Source of the DNA: Pseudorhizobium tarimense
Lineage (GTDB): Bacteria > Pseudomonadota > Alphaproteobacteria > Rhizobiales > Rhizobiaceae
Length of the DNA stretch: 64,000 nucleotides
Reading direction: 5' to 3'
Assembly (NCBI RefSeq): GCF_022968135.1
Contig: NZ_JALJRA010000010.1
Span: forward strand, 1 to 64,000
Below the pieces are notes generated by a model. The model was not told the DNA's origin. It made no database searches and saw only the letters and a program-made list of their open reading frames with translations. Of this stretch, positions 9,502-19,823 are shown one piece after another (position 1 is the first letter of the stretch; each line of letters begins with the position of its first letter). Made by a program: the position numbers and the translations under genes.

Positions 9502-11502
9502 CTAAGGCAGGGCGACGCGTGGGCGACCAACGGCTGTCGCCACCACGCGTGCTTCGAGCAGTCGAGCCGAGCCTTCCACCTCTGGCCGATCCAGTTCTTC
9601 CGAAAGCGTCACGACCGCCTGATCCGCGCCAGCGGCAGCCGCTTTCTCCAGAGCCGCCTTCCGCGCCCGCTCCCGTGCGAGAGCCAGTGCTTCCGCTTCA
9701 TCCTCGACTGCCCAAGGCTCGCCCATTCCGGAAACCACATATCGCCCCTCGCCCGGAGCAGTCACCACCACCGTAACGACGGACCGCACCTGCCCGACCA
9801 CCGCGCCAACCGCATTGGCGACGTCTGCATGCACAGGTATTACGGCCTCGGCACCCAGCATTTGGGCGACGCCCGGGTAATAGATCGGAGCGGAAGCACC
9901 CAGACCGATGAGCGGCCGGTCCAGCGCAATGGAAAACCTCACAACGCCCGGCGCCCGTTCGAGTGCATGACCGATCAATGGCGAGCGAGCGACCTCAACG
10001 CCGTTGCCGTTTTCGTCGAGGCAGGTCGCAAGGACCGCCTCCGCCGACTGTCGCGTCAGCCGCGCAACAACGGCGTCCGCCAGCATTTCTGCGGATTCAG
10101 CGATTGCACGCCCGGCGCCGTCCCTGTGCCGGGCGGCGAGGGCAAAGCCGAGTTGTGCTGCTTGCGCATTCCACTGGTCCTGCCGCTTCAGGACATGCAG
10201 CGCATCCGTGGGAGTGATGGCGCTCAGATGAACCAGTCCGCGCGTCACCAGCAGGTCGAGGGCTGCCTGCTGGGAGGCTGACTGCAGGATGACATTGAGC
10301 GGCTTTGGCTGTATGCCGATCTGCTCCAGAAGTGCACGCTCGTGCGGCTTGAGAGCGTGCGCGGCAATTCCGAGCTCCACGCCGGTTGCGACGGCGAAGC
10401 GACCGTCATGACGGCCTGATCGCGCCGCCTTCAGCTGCCGCTCCAGAGCGGGCAAGACGATGTCCGGATGGTCGTGCGCAATCAGACTGAGCGGCAGAAC
10501 CCTCCTTGGTCCGAGGGTGATCTCTGCCTTCAGCCCGAGATCATCAATGCGCACCTCCGAATCGCCGCCTAGCCCAAATGTCTCCAATGCCACCGCCTCC
10601 ACAAGGGTTCGATGGCCGCCGACGATCGCCCCCTCCTCCGCCAGCCGTGGCAGGCCATCCTCGAGAACCGCCACATCCGTTGTCGTTCCGCCAATGTCGG
10701 AGACAACCGCCTGGTGGAGGCCGGTAAGATGTCGGGCACCGACGAGGCTAGCGGCGGGGCCGGACAGGATGGTCTCGATCGGCCGGCTGCGCGCCTCCGA
10801 AGCCGAAATCAGCGCACCGTCCCCGCGGACCACCATCAAGGGCGCTTCTATCCCTGACGAACGAAGGAAGCCTTGGCACGCCTCTATCAGGCGGTCGATC
10901 ACCGGCACAAGCCTAGCGTTGAGAAGGGTCGTGAGGGCTCGTCTGGGGCCGCCGAGCTTCGACGTCAGTTCGTGGCTGCAGGTGACCGGAAGTCCCGTCG
11001 CCTCGCGCAGGTGCTCACGGACGCGCAGTTCGTGGCTCGGATCGCGAACGGCAAAGTAGCCCGCCACGGCAAAGGCGGAGACGGAAGGGGCGAGCGCCAC
11101 CACCTTTTCCAGCGCAGACAGATCGAGCGGCTGTTCATTCCCGTGAACATCATGGCCGCCTGGAACGTACACGACAGGGTCGCGGCCCAGAGCTTCCTTA
11201 AGACCTCCGCGCTCCAGATCAGCCTCGGTAAACCCGATCATGACAAGCGCGACGCTGCCGCCCTGCCCTTCCACAAGGGCGTTCGTCGCAAGCGTCGTCG
11301 ACAGCGAGACCATTCCGATCTCTGCAGGTGAGACCCCGCTTTCTGCCAACACCCCCTCGACCGCGCCTGCGATGCCTTGGGACAGGTCATGGCGTGTGGT
11401 CAGAGACTTCGCCTTGGCGAGAACGCCCTCCGCTTCCCGGAAAAGAACCGCATCCGTGTAGGTTCCGCCGGTATCGATGCCGAGAAGGTAAGGTGAGGGC
11501 AC
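9502..11502 (-). CDS. Hydantoinase/oxoprolinase (HyuA-like) family protein
   Basis: The 666 aa protein has the Hydant_A_N domain at its start (LLGIDTGGTYTDAVLF, an actin-like ATP-binding phosphate-1 loop). The hydantoinase A domain follows, with AVVSDIGGTTTDVAVLEDGLP (phosphate-2 motif) near residues 265-285. Members hydrolyse cyclic amides such as hydantoin or 5-oxoproline in an ATP-dependent way, usually with a HyuB partner. No hyuB gene is next to it, so it may be a stand-alone form or have a distant partner. The substrate is unknown. Confidence 0.85.
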   Translation of the reverse strand: MPSPYLLGIDTGGTYTDAVLFREAEGVLAKAKSLTTRHDLSQGIAGAVEGVLAESGVSPAEIGMVSLSTTLATNALVEGQGGSVALVMIGFTEADLERGGLKEALGRDPVVYVPGGHDVHGNEQPLDLSALEKVVALAPSVSAFAVAGYFAVRDPSHELRVREHLREATGLPVTCSHELTSKLGGPRRALTTLLNARLVPVIDRLIEACQGFLRSSGIEAPLMVVRGDGALISASEARSRPIETILSGPAASLVGARHLTGLHQAVVSDIGGTTTDVAVLEDGLPRLAEEGAIVGGHRTLVEAVALETFGLGGDSEVRIDDLGLKAEITLGPRRVLPLSLIAHDHPDIVLPALERQLKAARSGRHDGRFAVATGVELGIAAHALKPHERALLEQIGIQPKPLNVILQSASQQAALDLLVTRGLVHLSAITPTDALHVLKRQDQWNAQAAQLGFALAARHRDGAGRAIAESAEMLADAVVARLTRQSAEAVLATCLDENGNGVEVARSPLIGHALERAPGVVRFSIALDRPLIGLGASAPIYYPGVAQMLGAEAVIPVHADVANAVGAVVGQVRSVVTVVVTAPGEGRYVVSGMGEPWAVEDEAEALALARERARKAALEKAAAAGADQAVVTLSEELDRPEVEGSARLLEARVVATAVGRPRVALP

Positions 11503-11554
11503 GCGATCTTCCTGATGAGACGTCGCTCGATCAATATCGCATAGCCGGCAAAGA

Positions 11555-12973
11555 TCAATTGACCCCAGACGGCTTCGGCGGCCTCAGGCTTACCTGCATA
11601 GGAAGCCCATCGCGCGGCTGGGTCGTAAGCTTCTGGACAGGCCAGGGATTGGTCTCGGCCGTCACATCGAACCGGTACCGGCGCATGAGTACCGCCAGCG
11701 CAATCACCGCCTCCTGCATGGCAAAGGTCGCACCGATGCAGACGCGCGGGCCCGCGCCAAAGGGAAGGTACTGGAAGCGGTCGATGCTGCCGCGATTTTC
11801 CGGCAGGAAGCGTTCCGGCATGAAGGCGCGTGGCTTGTCCCAGTAGAGCTCGTGCCGATGCAGCGTCCAGGGCATGATGAGGACCGTCACATCCTCGTCG
11901 ATCCTGACCCTTTCACCATTCGGACTCACCCATTCATCGTCGGCGATTGCGGCGCGATTCAGCGAGGGAGCCGGCGGATAAAGGCGGAGGGTCTCCTCGA
12001 ACGCGGCCCGCACCATCGGCATCTGATCGAGCCACTCCACCGGCTGGGTGCCCGAAGCCATCACCCGGTCGATCTCGTCTTCCATCCTTTCTCTTACCTG
12101 CGGCGACTTGGCAACGCAGTAAAGCGTCCAAGCAAGAGCGCGGGCCGTCGTTTCGTGACCGGCGCCGATGAAGGTCAGGATGTTGTCTTCGATCTCCTCC
12201 ATCGTCAGACCGTCCGGTCCAGCAAGTTGGAGGAGAAGCGTCAGGAAATCCTGCGGCGCGGATGCGGGATCGATATGTAGTTTTCCCTGGCGAAGCGCCA
12301 TGGTCTTCGCCACGATCCCGCGGAACTTGCCAAGCACGCGCTTGCCGCCGATACGGGTCAGCCGCGGCACCCATGGCGGCGCCCGCAGAAGGTCCATCGG
12401 ATCGACGCGCCCCATGCGATGGAGCAGGCTGTCGACGTCATCGGAGAAGTCGTCGCTTTCGGTAACGATTTCACCGGAAAACAGCGTCTCCGATAGGATG
12501 TTGAAGGTGATTTCCGTCATGTCGACGGAGATGTCGAAGACCTGCCCCTCTGCGCCCACGCCTTCGTACTTTTCCGCATACTCCTTGGACTTGCGCAGCA
12601 TCTGCCCTGCAAAGCTTTGTGCGTGCCGCGGCGTGAAGACGGGTGCCATCGCCTTTCGCGACCGCTTCCAGACCGGGCCTTCCGCCGTCAACAGACCGTC
12701 GCGAAGGATCGGCCGCAGGATCAGTTGCCGGATCTCCGACATCTTGTAGTTGCGGGCGTTGTCGACGAGGACGTGGCGGATGAGCCCAGGATCGTTGACG
12801 ATCAGGGTGCGCTCCTTGAAGAACTTCGTCTCGATCCAGGGGAGCGTGTAAGAAGGGACGCCCCAGAGCTCCAGCGGATTGTTGAAGACGGTGCGGATGA
12901 CTTCCAGCCGGGAGGGCGGCACCGTGCGGGGAACGGGCGCTGGCGGAGTGAACGGCTCGGGGCGCATGTCCAT
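11555..12973 (-). CDS. Cytochrome P450
   Basis: The 472 aa soluble P450 has all core motifs: I-helix oxygen-binding AGHETTARAL, the K-helix ExxR in FEETLRLYPPAP, the PERF element, and the haem-binding loop FGAGPRVCIG with axial ligand Cys412. There is no membrane anchor. Its resemblance is to the fatty-acid-hydroxylase-like bacterial P450s with a CYP102/CYP4-like flavour, but the substrate and redox partner cannot be read from sequence; no ferredoxin or reductase gene is adjacent. It lies in the same orientation as the hydantoinase-like gene and may share a transcript. Confidence 0.92.
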   Translation of the reverse strand: MDMRPEPFTPPAPVPRTVPPSRLEVIRTVFNNPLELWGVPSYTLPWIETKFFKERTLIVNDPGLIRHVLVDNARNYKMSEIRQLILRPILRDGLLTAEGPVWKRSRKAMAPVFTPRHAQSFAGQMLRKSKEYAEKYEGVGAEGQVFDISVDMTEITFNILSETLFSGEIVTESDDFSDDVDSLLHRMGRVDPMDLLRAPPWVPRLTRIGGKRVLGKFRGIVAKTMALRQGKLHIDPASAPQDFLTLLLQLAGPDGLTMEEIEDNILTFIGAGHETTARALAWTLYCVAKSPQVRERMEDEIDRVMASGTQPVEWLDQMPMVRAAFEETLRLYPPAPSLNRAAIADDEWVSPNGERVRIDEDVTVLIMPWTLHRHELYWDKPRAFMPERFLPENRGSIDRFQYLPFGAGPRVCIGATFAMQEAVIALAVLMRRYRFDVTAETNPWPVQKLTTQPRDGLPMQVSLRPPKPSGVN

Positions 12974-13019
12974 CGATGGCCCTCCTGTTGCTGGTTTCCT
13001 GAACCAGAGATATCAGGCT

Positions 13020-13949
13020 TCAGAGCAGCGATTTCAACTCGGCCAGCTTATCGTTGACGAGCCAGCCATAGTAGTTTTCTTCCGGGAGGCCACCACGCGC
13101 CTTCAGTGCTGCGGCGCGCTCTGCCGATCCGCCAGTATTGTAAAGCGTCGCCGTGATCCCAGGATTGCTGGAAATGTCCACGCCGGCGATACGCGCATAG
13201 TCGTCGATCGACTTGCGAATGGCGGCGGCCATGTAGGCGAGCGACTTGTCCGGATCCATGATCGCTTCATAAACGCCAGCCGCGTCGCCCGCGTCGAGTT
13301 CCGGATAACCCGAAGCCTTCGCCACCGTGTCCGACAGCGTCAGCGCGGTCAGCGGGTTCACCTGTCCGAGACCGAAGGTCTGCCCGGCGTAGAATGGTTG
13401 AAAGAAGACGGCGCTGAAGCGGTTGTCCGGATAGGAAACGCCGTCGACGCGCCGTCCCCTGAACGACTTCTCCCAGACGGCTTCCCGGCATGTCCAGAGC
13501 GTGTAGGAATCGGCCTCCGGATTGCACCGGGAAAATTCCGGACGGGCGACAAACTCGCCGATCGTCATGCCGTCGAACCCGAAGCGGAAGCGATCCCCGG
13601 CATAAGCAGCCGCCTTGATGTAATAGGACTGAAGACGGTCATAGGCGTCGACGTTGTAGGTGTGCTCCCCGACCATGGCGCCGATCATGTGGATCGGATC
13701 GATCCTGTAATCCGAAGCGATCGCCTTGATCTTGCGGATCAGCTCCTGGTCGGTAGCCAACAGATCTCGGATCTTGTCATACTTGTCGTCGAAGGTGGTC
13801 CGTCCAGCGCGGGTTCTACGGACGGAGGCGCCGGGGATCTTCGGCTGCTCCACATGGCGGTTCCCCTCCGGCACAGCACGAAGACCGGCAGCATCGGTCG
13901 CCGCGGCGCCGCTTAGCACCAGAAGAACTACCAGAAAAAGTCGTTTCAA
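13020..13949 (-). CDS. DUF1402 exported protein, lysozyme-fold-like
   Basis: The conserved domain is DUF1402. I prefer the TTG at 13949, which gives about 309 aa and puts a clean signal peptide (KRLFLVVLLVLSGAAATDAAG) at the N-terminus; a longer reading from ATG 14042 is open but adds an unlikely leader. The mature part holds MIGAMVGEHTYN and, about 110 residues later, FGLGQVNPLTAL. These resemble the catalytic Glu segment and the GLMQ-x-x-P-x-TA motif of soluble lytic transglycosylases. A periplasmic peptidoglycan role is therefore my inference; the family itself has no assigned function. Confidence 0.75.
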   Translation of the reverse strand: MKRLFLVVLLVLSGAAATDAAGLRAVPEGNRHVEQPKIPGASVRRTRAGRTTFDDKYDKIRDLLATDQELIRKIKAIASDYRIDPIHMIGAMVGEHTYNVDAYDRLQSYYIKAAAYAGDRFRFGFDGMTIGEFVARPEFSRCNPEADSYTLWTCREAVWEKSFRGRRVDGVSYPDNRFSAVFFQPFYAGQTFGLGQVNPLTALTLSDTVAKASGYPELDAGDAAGVYEAIMDPDKSLAYMAAAIRKSIDDYARIAGVDISSNPGITATLYNTGGSAERAAALKARGGLPEENYYGWLVNDKLAELKSLL

Positions 13950-14128
13950 GATGTGGAACCTGCGAAGTCGTGCGGAGATTTCAGCGGGCGGCGTGAACAA
14001 GAAACGTGCGCCGTACCCAATATACGCGAATGGATGCCTCACTTATGGAAAGTAAGGCATCCTGTCGAGGCGAATGACTTCAATTCGCCGTCAGCCGTGC
14101 TCGGAGGGATGAAGGCGTTGCTTCCACG

Positions 14129-15436
14129 CTACAGGATGTAGCGCGACAGATCCGTATCGGCCGCCAGATCGCCGACGTGCTCGCGAACGTAAGTTGCATC
14201 AATCATGGCCGTGCTCCCAGCGCGATCAGGCGCGTTGAAGGAGATCTCGTCCAGTACGCGTTCCATCACCGTCTGCAAACGACGGGCGCCGATGTTCTCC
14301 ACCGACGAGTTGAGATGCACCGCCACATCGGCAAGCGCGTCGATCGCGTCTTCCGTGAAGTCTAGGCTCATCTGTTCGGTCTCCATCAGCGCCTTGTACT
14401 GGCGGATGAGGCTTGCTTCCGTTTCCGTCAGGATGCGGCGGAAGTCTTCCTTCGTCAGCGGGCGCAGCTCTACGCGGATGGGCAAGCGACCCTGCAACTC
14501 TGGCAGGAGATCCGACGGCTTGGCGACATGAAAGGCGCCGGAAGCGATGAACAGGATGTGGTCTGTCTTCACAGGCCCGTATTTCGTGGCGACGGTCGTG
14601 CCTTCCACCAATGGCAGCAGGTCGCGCTGCACGCCCTCGCGGGACACACCGGCGCCCATGCCTCCGTCGCGGGCCGCGATCTTATCGATCTCGTCGAGGA
14701 AGACGATGCCGTCATTCTCAACCGCACGCACGGCTTCGCGCTGGATGACCTCGTTGTCGATCAGCTTGTCGGATTCGTCGCGGATAAGCTCGCCATAGGA
14801 TTTGGCGACCGTGGTACGCACCTTCTTCGTGCGGCCGCCCATTGCCTTGCCGAACATCTCGGACAGGTTCAGCACGCCGATATTCGCGCCGGGCATACCG
14901 GGGATCTCAAAGCCGGGCATGCCAGATCCCGTATCCGTCACCTCGATGTCGATCTCCTTGTCGTCCAGTTCGCCGTTGCGCAGCTTCTTGCGGAAGCTGT
15001 CGCGTGTCGCGGGCGATGCAGTTGCGCCGACCAATGCATCGAGCACCCGCTCTTCGGCGCTCATATGCGCCTTGGCCTCGACCTCGGCACGCTTCTTCTC
15101 GCGCACAAGACCGATCCCCACCTCGACGAGGTCGCGGATGATCTGTTCGACGTCGCGGCCGACATAGCCGACTTCGGTGAACTTGGTCGCTTCGACCTTG
15201 ATGAACGGCGCTCCGGCTAGCTTTGCCAGGCGGCGGGAAATTTCCGTCTTACCGACGCCGGTCGGCCCGATCATCAGAATGTTCTTGGGCATCACCTCGT
15301 CGCGAAGGCTGTCGTCTAGCTGCTGGCGACGCCAACGGTTGCGGAGCGCGATCGCCACCGCGCGCTTCGCGTCGTGCTGGCCGATGATATGGCGGTCGAG
15401 CTCCGAGACGATCTCTCTGGGTGAAAATGTAGTCAT
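14129..15436 (-). CDS. hslU: HslU, ATPase subunit of the HslUV protease
   Basis: The 435 aa AAA+ unfoldase is full length. Walker [15 protein letters not shown] lies near residue 60, followed by the pore loop GYVGRD, the I domain, Walker [12 protein letters not shown] and sensor [17 protein letters not shown]. The family C-terminus SRYIL, which docks into HslV, is intact. It forms a hexamer that feeds substrates into HslV. hslV lies just upstream on the same strand with a 70-base gap, so the two form one operon. Confidence 0.98.
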   Translation of the reverse strand: MTTFSPREIVSELDRHIIGQHDAKRAVAIALRNRWRRQQLDDSLRDEVMPKNILMIGPTGVGKTEISRRLAKLAGAPFIKVEATKFTEVGYVGRDVEQIIRDLVEVGIGLVREKKRAEVEAKAHMSAEERVLDALVGATASPATRDSFRKKLRNGELDDKEIDIEVTDTGSGMPGFEIPGMPGANIGVLNLSEMFGKAMGGRTKKVRTTVAKSYGELIRDESDKLIDNEVIQREAVRAVENDGIVFLDEIDKIAARDGGMGAGVSREGVQRDLLPLVEGTTVATKYGPVKTDHILFIASGAFHVAKPSDLLPELQGRLPIRVELRPLTKEDFRRILTETEASLIRQYKALMETEQMSLDFTEDAIDALADVAVHLNSSVENIGARRLQTVMERVLDEISFNAPDRAGSTAMIDATYVREHVGDLAADTDLSRYIL

Positions 15437-15506
15437 GGTTTCCTCTTGGCACCCTGCCCGGCCGGCTCACAAGCCCGGCCCGGCGGACCCTCGTTTCAAG
15501 ATGCTT

Positions 15507-16031
15507 TTATTCGGCGTCGAGCGTTTCGACGACCAGATTGTGATTGGTGTAGACGCAGATCTCGGCTGCAATATTGAGTGCGCTGCGGGCAATATCCTCG
15601 GCAGATTTCTCGCTGTCCATCATCGCGCGGGCGGCGGCATAGGCGTAGTTGCCGCCTGAGCCGATAGCGATCGTGCCATGTTCCGGCTCCAAAACGTCAC
15701 CATTGCCGGTGACGGCAAGCGTGATGCTCTTATCGGCCACCAGCATCATCGCCTCGAGGTTGCGGAGGTATTTGTCGGTCCGCCAATCCTTGGCGAGCTC
15801 GACGGCCGCACGCATGAGCTGGCCAGGATATTGTTCGAGCTTCTTTTCTAGCCGATCGAGCAGCGTGAAGGCATCAGCGGTGGCACCGGCAAAGCCCGCA
15901 ATGACCTCGCCCTTGCCGATGCGGCGCACCTTGCGCGCATTGCCCTTCATCACCGTCTGGCCGAGGCTCACCTGGCCATCCCCGGCCATGATCACCTTGC
16001 CGCCCTTCCGGACCGTAATAATCGTCGTCAT
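15507..16031 (-). CDS. hslV: HslV, peptidase subunit of the HslUV protease
   Basis: The 174 aa proteasome-like peptidase has the catalytic N-terminal threonine exposed after Met removal ([20 protein letters not shown]), with the [13 protein letters not shown] strand and the GSGGNYA turn. Length and termini match the family. It is the first gene of the hslVU pair and is divergent from hisB across about 190 bases. Confidence 0.98.
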   Translation of the reverse strand: MTTIITVRKGGKVIMAGDGQVSLGQTVMKGNARKVRRIGKGEVIAGFAGATADAFTLLDRLEKKLEQYPGQLMRAAVELAKDWRTDKYLRNLEAMMLVADKSITLAVTGNGDVLEPEHGTIAIGSGGNYAYAAARAMMDSEKSAEDIARSALNIAAEICVYTNHNLVVETLDAE

Positions 16032-16217
16032 CTTGCACCTGTTGGCCCGCTTCGGGGCGATGTTAGAAGGCGTTTTCGCCTTGGTTGATCCCTATGTAAG
16101 TGGGGGCAGGCCGATTGCAAACCGCCGGTTTCGGCTCCGCCGCCGGCAGGTGCCTTTTGCTGGATATTTGCCGGACCGCCTGTTATGGAGCGCAACATCG
16201 ATCGCATGGAGCAGACA

Positions 16218-16826
16218 ATGGCCAATACAGCCGCCGCGCGCACGGGCTCGGTATCCCGCAAGACGAACGAGACCTCGGTCTCCGTTACAGTCAATCTCGA
16301 CGGGATCGGCACCGGCAAGATCTCCACCGGCATCGGCTTCTTCGACCATATGCTGGACCAGCTCTGCCGCCATTCGCTGGTCGACATGGAGATCGAGGTG
16401 CAGGGCGATCTCCACATTGATGATCACCATACCGTCGAAGACACCGGAATTGCTCTGGGCCAAGCCGTTTCCAAGGCACTCGGCGACCGCCGCGGCATCA
16501 CCCGCTACGCGTCACTGGATCTCGCCATGGATGAAACGATGACGAAGGCGGCTGTCGACCTTTCCGGCCGGCCCTTCCTGGTCTGGAACGTCGAGTTCTC
16601 GTCGCCCAAGATCGGCAGCTTCGATACGGAGCTGGTGCGTGAGTTCTTCCAGGCTTTCGCCCAGAACGCCGGGGTGACGCTGCACATCTTCAATTACTAC
16701 GGCGCCAACAACCACCATATCGCCGAGACCTGCTTCAAGGCCGTTGCCCGGTGCCTGCGCATCGCAACGGACATCGATCCGCGACAAGCGAACCGGGTCC
16801 CTTCCACCAAGGGCACGCTGGTCTGA
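16218..16826 (+). CDS. hisB: Imidazoleglycerol-phosphate dehydratase HisB
   Basis: The 202 aa monofunctional HisB performs the sixth step of histidine synthesis. Metal-binding motifs [25 protein letters not shown] and [12 protein letters not shown] are all present. I chose ATG 16218 because GGAG lies eight bases upstream and the family N-terminus starts there. The frame is open from 16185 without support. It is the first gene of the cluster hisB-DUF2628-hisH-hisA-hisF-hisE-coaA; hisG, hisD, hisC and hisI are not in this window. Confidence 0.97.
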   Translation: MANTAAARTGSVSRKTNETSVSVTVNLDGIGTGKISTGIGFFDHMLDQLCRHSLVDMEIEVQGDLHIDDHHTVEDTGIALGQAVSKALGDRRGITRYASLDLAMDETMTKAAVDLSGRPFLVWNVEFSSPKIGSFDTELVREFFQAFAQNAGVTLHIFNYYGANNHHIAETCFKAVARCLRIATDIDPRQANRVPSTKGTLV

Positions 16827-16835
16827 GGACATGTC

Positions 16836-17315
16836 TTGAAAAGCTATCTCGTCCTGCTTGCGCCGGGAAATGACGATCGGGAGCACCGGAAGACCATCAT
16901 CCTGCCCGACCGCTTCTCCTGGCTGGCGCTGTTCTTCCCGTGGATCTGGCTGCTGACCAAGCGGCTCTGGCTGGCCGCGATCATCGTTTTCCTGCTGCAG
17001 CTCGTCGCCGGGCAGCTTTCGCAGACAACGGACTTCGAGATCGCCGGGTTTCTTCTCGCGCTCTCGGTCAACCTGCTGGTTGCCTTGGAGGGCCGGCACT
17101 TCTATAGCGAAGCGCTCATCCGCCAGGGATGGAGACTTGACGCGGTGATCGCGGCACCCGATCTGGACGCGGCGGAAGAGGTCTACTTCTCCGCCCAGGA
17201 AACGGGCGACAAATCTGAGCTGCCTGCGGTTGCAAACTGGGGCAAGGACAAACGCGCCACTGCGGACTGGCCCCAAGGCGGGATCGGGCTCTTCGATCAC
17301 CAAGGAGGACGCTGA
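16836..17315 (+). CDS. DUF2628-type small membrane protein in the his operon
   Basis: The 159 aa protein starts at TTG 16836, nine bases after the hisB stop; the nearby ATG at 16831 is out of frame and meets a stop at once. It has two or three hydrophobic helices ([44 protein letters not shown]) and the family-like [15 protein letters not shown] segment, then a soluble tail. Its stop overlaps the hisH region by one base. Similar proteins recur between hisB and hisH in rhizobia, but no role in histidine synthesis is known to me. Confidence 0.8.
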   Translation: MKSYLVLLAPGNDDREHRKTIILPDRFSWLALFFPWIWLLTKRLWLAAIIVFLLQLVAGQLSQTTDFEIAGFLLALSVNLLVALEGRHFYSEALIRQGWRLDAVIAAPDLDAAEEVYFSAQETGDKSELPAVANWGKDKRATADWPQGGIGLFDHQGGR

Positions 17316-17965
17316 TGCGCGTCGCGATCATCGACTACGGATCCGGAAACCTTCGTTCAGCCACAAAGGCCTTCGAGCGTGCCGCGCATGAAGCCGGCCT
17401 CGACGCCACGATCGAGCTGACGGACAAGGCCGAAGTAGTGGCGAGCGCCGACCGCATCGTGCTGCCGGGCGTCGGTGCCTATGCCGATTGCCGCGCCGGC
17501 CTGAATGCGGTGTCGGGCATGACGCAAGCGCTTGTCGAAGCCGTCGAGCAGAAAGGGCGCCCCTTCTTCGGTATCTGTGTCGGCATGCAGCTGATGTCGT
17601 CGCGCGGGCTGGAGAAGACCATCACCGAAGGGCTCGGCTGGATCGAGGGCGATGTGAAGGAGATGGAGCCGGCCGATCCGGACCTGAAGATTCCCCAGAT
17701 CGGCTGGAACACGCTGGAGCTGAAGCGCCCTCACCCGCTTTTTGACGGAATCCCAACGGGCCCGGATGGGCTGCACGCCTATTTCGTGCACTCCTATCAC
17801 CTCGCGGCGAAGAACCCGCAGGACGTGATCGCCACCACGGACTACGGCGGGTCGATGACCGCCTTCGTAGGGCGCGACAACATGGCAGGGTCGCAGTTCC
17901 ACCCGGAGAAGAGCCAGACGCTGGGTCTTGCCCTGATCGCCAATTTTCTGCGCTGGAAGCCGTAA
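17315..17965 (+). CDS. hisH: Imidazole glycerol phosphate synthase subunit HisH
   Basis: The 216 aa class I glutamine amidotransferase supplies ammonia to HisF. The nucleophile elbow [10 protein letters not shown] contains Cys88; the oxyanion strand and the C-terminal His/Glu pair in SQFHPEKSQ are present. It starts at the last base of the preceding gene and is followed two bases later by hisA, consistent with translational coupling. Confidence 0.98.
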   Translation: MRVAIIDYGSGNLRSATKAFERAAHEAGLDATIELTDKAEVVASADRIVLPGVGAYADCRAGLNAVSGMTQALVEAVEQKGRPFFGICVGMQLMSSRGLEKTITEGLGWIEGDVKEMEPADPDLKIPQIGWNTLELKRPHPLFDGIPTGPDGLHAYFVHSYHLAAKNPQDVIATTDYGGSMTAFVGRDNMAGSQFHPEKSQTLGLALIANFLRWKP

Positions 17966-17967
17966 GA

Positions 17968-18711
17968 ATGATCCTCTTTCCCGCCATCGACCTCAAGGAC
18001 GGCCAGTGCGTTCGCCTTAAACTCGGCGATATGGAGCAGGCGACCGTCTACAACCCCGATCCCGCCGCACAGGCAAAGGCGTTTGAGGACCAAGGCTTCG
18101 ATTGGCTGCATGTGGTGGATCTCAACGGTGCCTTTGCCGGTGAAAGCGTCAACGGCGCCGCTGTGAATGCAATCGTGAAAGCAACGAAGAACCCGGTGCA
18201 GCTCGGCGGCGGCATTCGTACGCTGGAGCACATCGAGAACTGGCTGTCGCGCGGTCTGGCCCGCGTCATTCTGGGCACCGTCGCCGTGCGCGAGCCGGCT
18301 CTGGTCATCGAAGCCTGCCGGCGCTTTCCCGGCAAGATCGCCGTCGGCATCGACGCCAAGGGCGGCAAGGTTGCCGTCGAGGGTTGGGCGGAAGCCTCCG
18401 AGCTCGGCGTGATAGAACTGGCGAAGAAGTTCGAGGGCGTCGGCGTCTCGGCGATCATCTATACCGACATCGACCGCGACGGGATCCTTACCGGCATCAA
18501 TTGGGAGTCGACGCTGGAGCTCGCGAACGCCGTTTCGATCCCCGTGATCGCTTCGGGGGGCCTTGCCTCCATGGACGACATCGAGCGGATGCTGCAGCCG
18601 GATGCCGCGCGCCTGGAAGGCGCCATTTCCGGCCGTGCCCTTTACGACGGCCGGATCGATCCGGCAGAAGCACTGGCGCTGATCCGCGCGCAAAAAGGAG
18701 CGGCAGCATGA
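17968..18711 (+). CDS. hisA: ProFAR isomerase HisA
   Basis: The 247 aa (beta/alpha)8 barrel carries out the Amadori rearrangement of ProFAR. It opens with [15 protein letters not shown] (catalytic Asp in the first strand) and has [25 protein letters not shown] (second catalytic Asp) and [12 protein letters not shown]. It overlaps hisF by four bases (ATGA). Confidence 0.98.
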   Translation: MILFPAIDLKDGQCVRLKLGDMEQATVYNPDPAAQAKAFEDQGFDWLHVVDLNGAFAGESVNGAAVNAIVKATKNPVQLGGGIRTLEHIENWLSRGLARVILGTVAVREPALVIEACRRFPGKIAVGIDAKGGKVAVEGWAEASELGVIELAKKFEGVGVSAIIYTDIDRDGILTGINWESTLELANAVSIPVIASGGLASMDDIERMLQPDAARLEGAISGRALYDGRIDPAEALALIRAQKGAAA

Positions 18712-19484
18712 GCCTCAAGGCACGCGTCATCCCCTGCCTCGACGTCAAGGACGGCCGTGTGGTCAAGGGCGTCAACTTCGTCGACCTGATCGACGCCGGC
18801 GATCCGGTCGAAGCCGCCAAGGCCTATGACGCTGCCGGCGCCGACGAGCTCTGCTTCCTCGACATCACCGCATCCTCCGACAATCGCGACACGATCTTCG
18901 ACGTCGTGGCGCGGACGGCCGATCATTGCTTCATGCCGCTGACGGTCGGGGGCGGCGTGCGCGCAGTCGCCGACATCCGCAAGCTGCTTCTGGCGGGCGC
19001 CGATAAGGTTTCGATCAATTCCGCTGCCGTGAAGAACCCTGATTTCGTTGCTGAGGCCGCCGAAAAGTTCGGCAACCAGTGCATCGTCGTCTCGATCGAC
19101 GCCAAGAAGGTTTCCGGCGCCGGCGAGACCGACCGCTGGGAGATCTTCACCCATGGCGGCCGCCAGCCGACGGGCATGGATGCGCTGGAATTTGCGGCCA
19201 AGGTGGTGGAGAAGGGCGCCGGCGAACTGCTGGTGACCTCCATGGACCGCGACGGTACGAAGAGCGGTTATGATCTGGCGCTAACGAGGGCGATCGCGGA
19301 TGCCGTGCGCGTGCCGGTCGTGGCATCCGGCGGCGTCGGAACGCTGGACGACATGGTGGCAGGGATCCGCGAGGGGCATGCGACGGCCGTGCTTGCGGCC
19401 TCGATCTTCCACTTCGGCACCCATTCCGTGCAGGAAGCAAAGCGCTACATGGCGGGCCACGGCATCCCAATGCGGCTCCACTGA
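18708..19484 (+). CDS. hisF: Imidazole glycerol phosphate synthase cyclase subunit HisF
   Basis: The 258 aa (beta/alpha)8 barrel is the cyclase partner of HisH. Hallmarks are [38 protein letters not shown] and [12 protein letters not shown] (catalytic Asp pair). The true start is the ATG at 18708, overlapping the hisA stop with GGAG upstream; the frame is open further back only as an antiparallel accident. Confidence 0.98.
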   Translation: MSLKARVIPCLDVKDGRVVKGVNFVDLIDAGDPVEAAKAYDAAGADELCFLDITASSDNRDTIFDVVARTADHCFMPLTVGGGVRAVADIRKLLLAGADKVSINSAAVKNPDFVAEAAEKFGNQCIVVSIDAKKVSGAGETDRWEIFTHGGRQPTGMDALEFAAKVVEKGAGELLVTSMDRDGTKSGYDLALTRAIADAVRVPVVASGGVGTLDDMVAGIREGHATAVLAASIFHFGTHSVQEAKRYMAGHGIPMRLH

Positions 19485-19502
19485 CGCCCCGGAGGTACCG
19501 AG

Positions 19503-19823
19503 ATGAGCGAATTCTCCCTGAGCGACCTCGAGCGGATCGTGGCAACGCGGGCGCAGGCAGCGCCTGAGGAGTCGTGGACGGCAAAACTTGTGGCAGGCGG
19601 CCAGGCCAAGGCGGCCAAGAAGCTTGGCGAGGAAGCGGTGGAGACTGTGATTGCTGCCATCTCCCAGGATCGGAAGGATCTTGTGGCGGAGAGTGCCGAC
19701 CTCCTTTATCACCTGATGGTCGTATTGAACATTGCTGGCATTCCGCTCAAGGATGTGCTGGACGAACTCCAGCGGCGGACCGCGCAATCCGGTCTGCAGG
19801 AAAAGGCAAGCCGGCAGAGATGA
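19503..19823 (+). CDS. hisE: Phosphoribosyl-ATP pyrophosphatase HisE
   Basis: The 106 aa all-alpha NTP pyrophosphohydrolase of the MazG-like fold performs the second step of histidine synthesis. It shows [29 protein letters not shown] and [15 protein letters not shown] with its acidic metal ligands. It is a stand-alone HisE, as usual in alphaproteobacteria. The stop overlaps the coaA start (ATGA). Confidence 0.97.
   Translation: MSEFSLSDLERIVATRAQAAPEESWTAKLVAGGQAKAAKKLGEEAVETVIAAISQDRKDLVAESADLLYHLMVVLNIAGIPLKDVLDELQRRTAQSGLQEKASRQR

Noticed and set aside
8884..10281. 465-codon plus-strand frame across glcB and the hydantoinase-like gene
   Set aside because: It spans the end of one real gene and the start of another on the opposite strand and has no coherent protein character.
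14069..14089. Inverted repeat GGCGAAT...ATTCGCC after hslU
   Set aside because: A seven-base stem with no T run in either direction; chance occurrence is likely.
16032..16217. Possible heat-shock (sigma-32) promoter before hslV
   Set aside because: A loose TTGCAA and CCCC-x-x-TTACAT pair can be picked out on the minus strand, but spacing and match to consensus are too poor to report.
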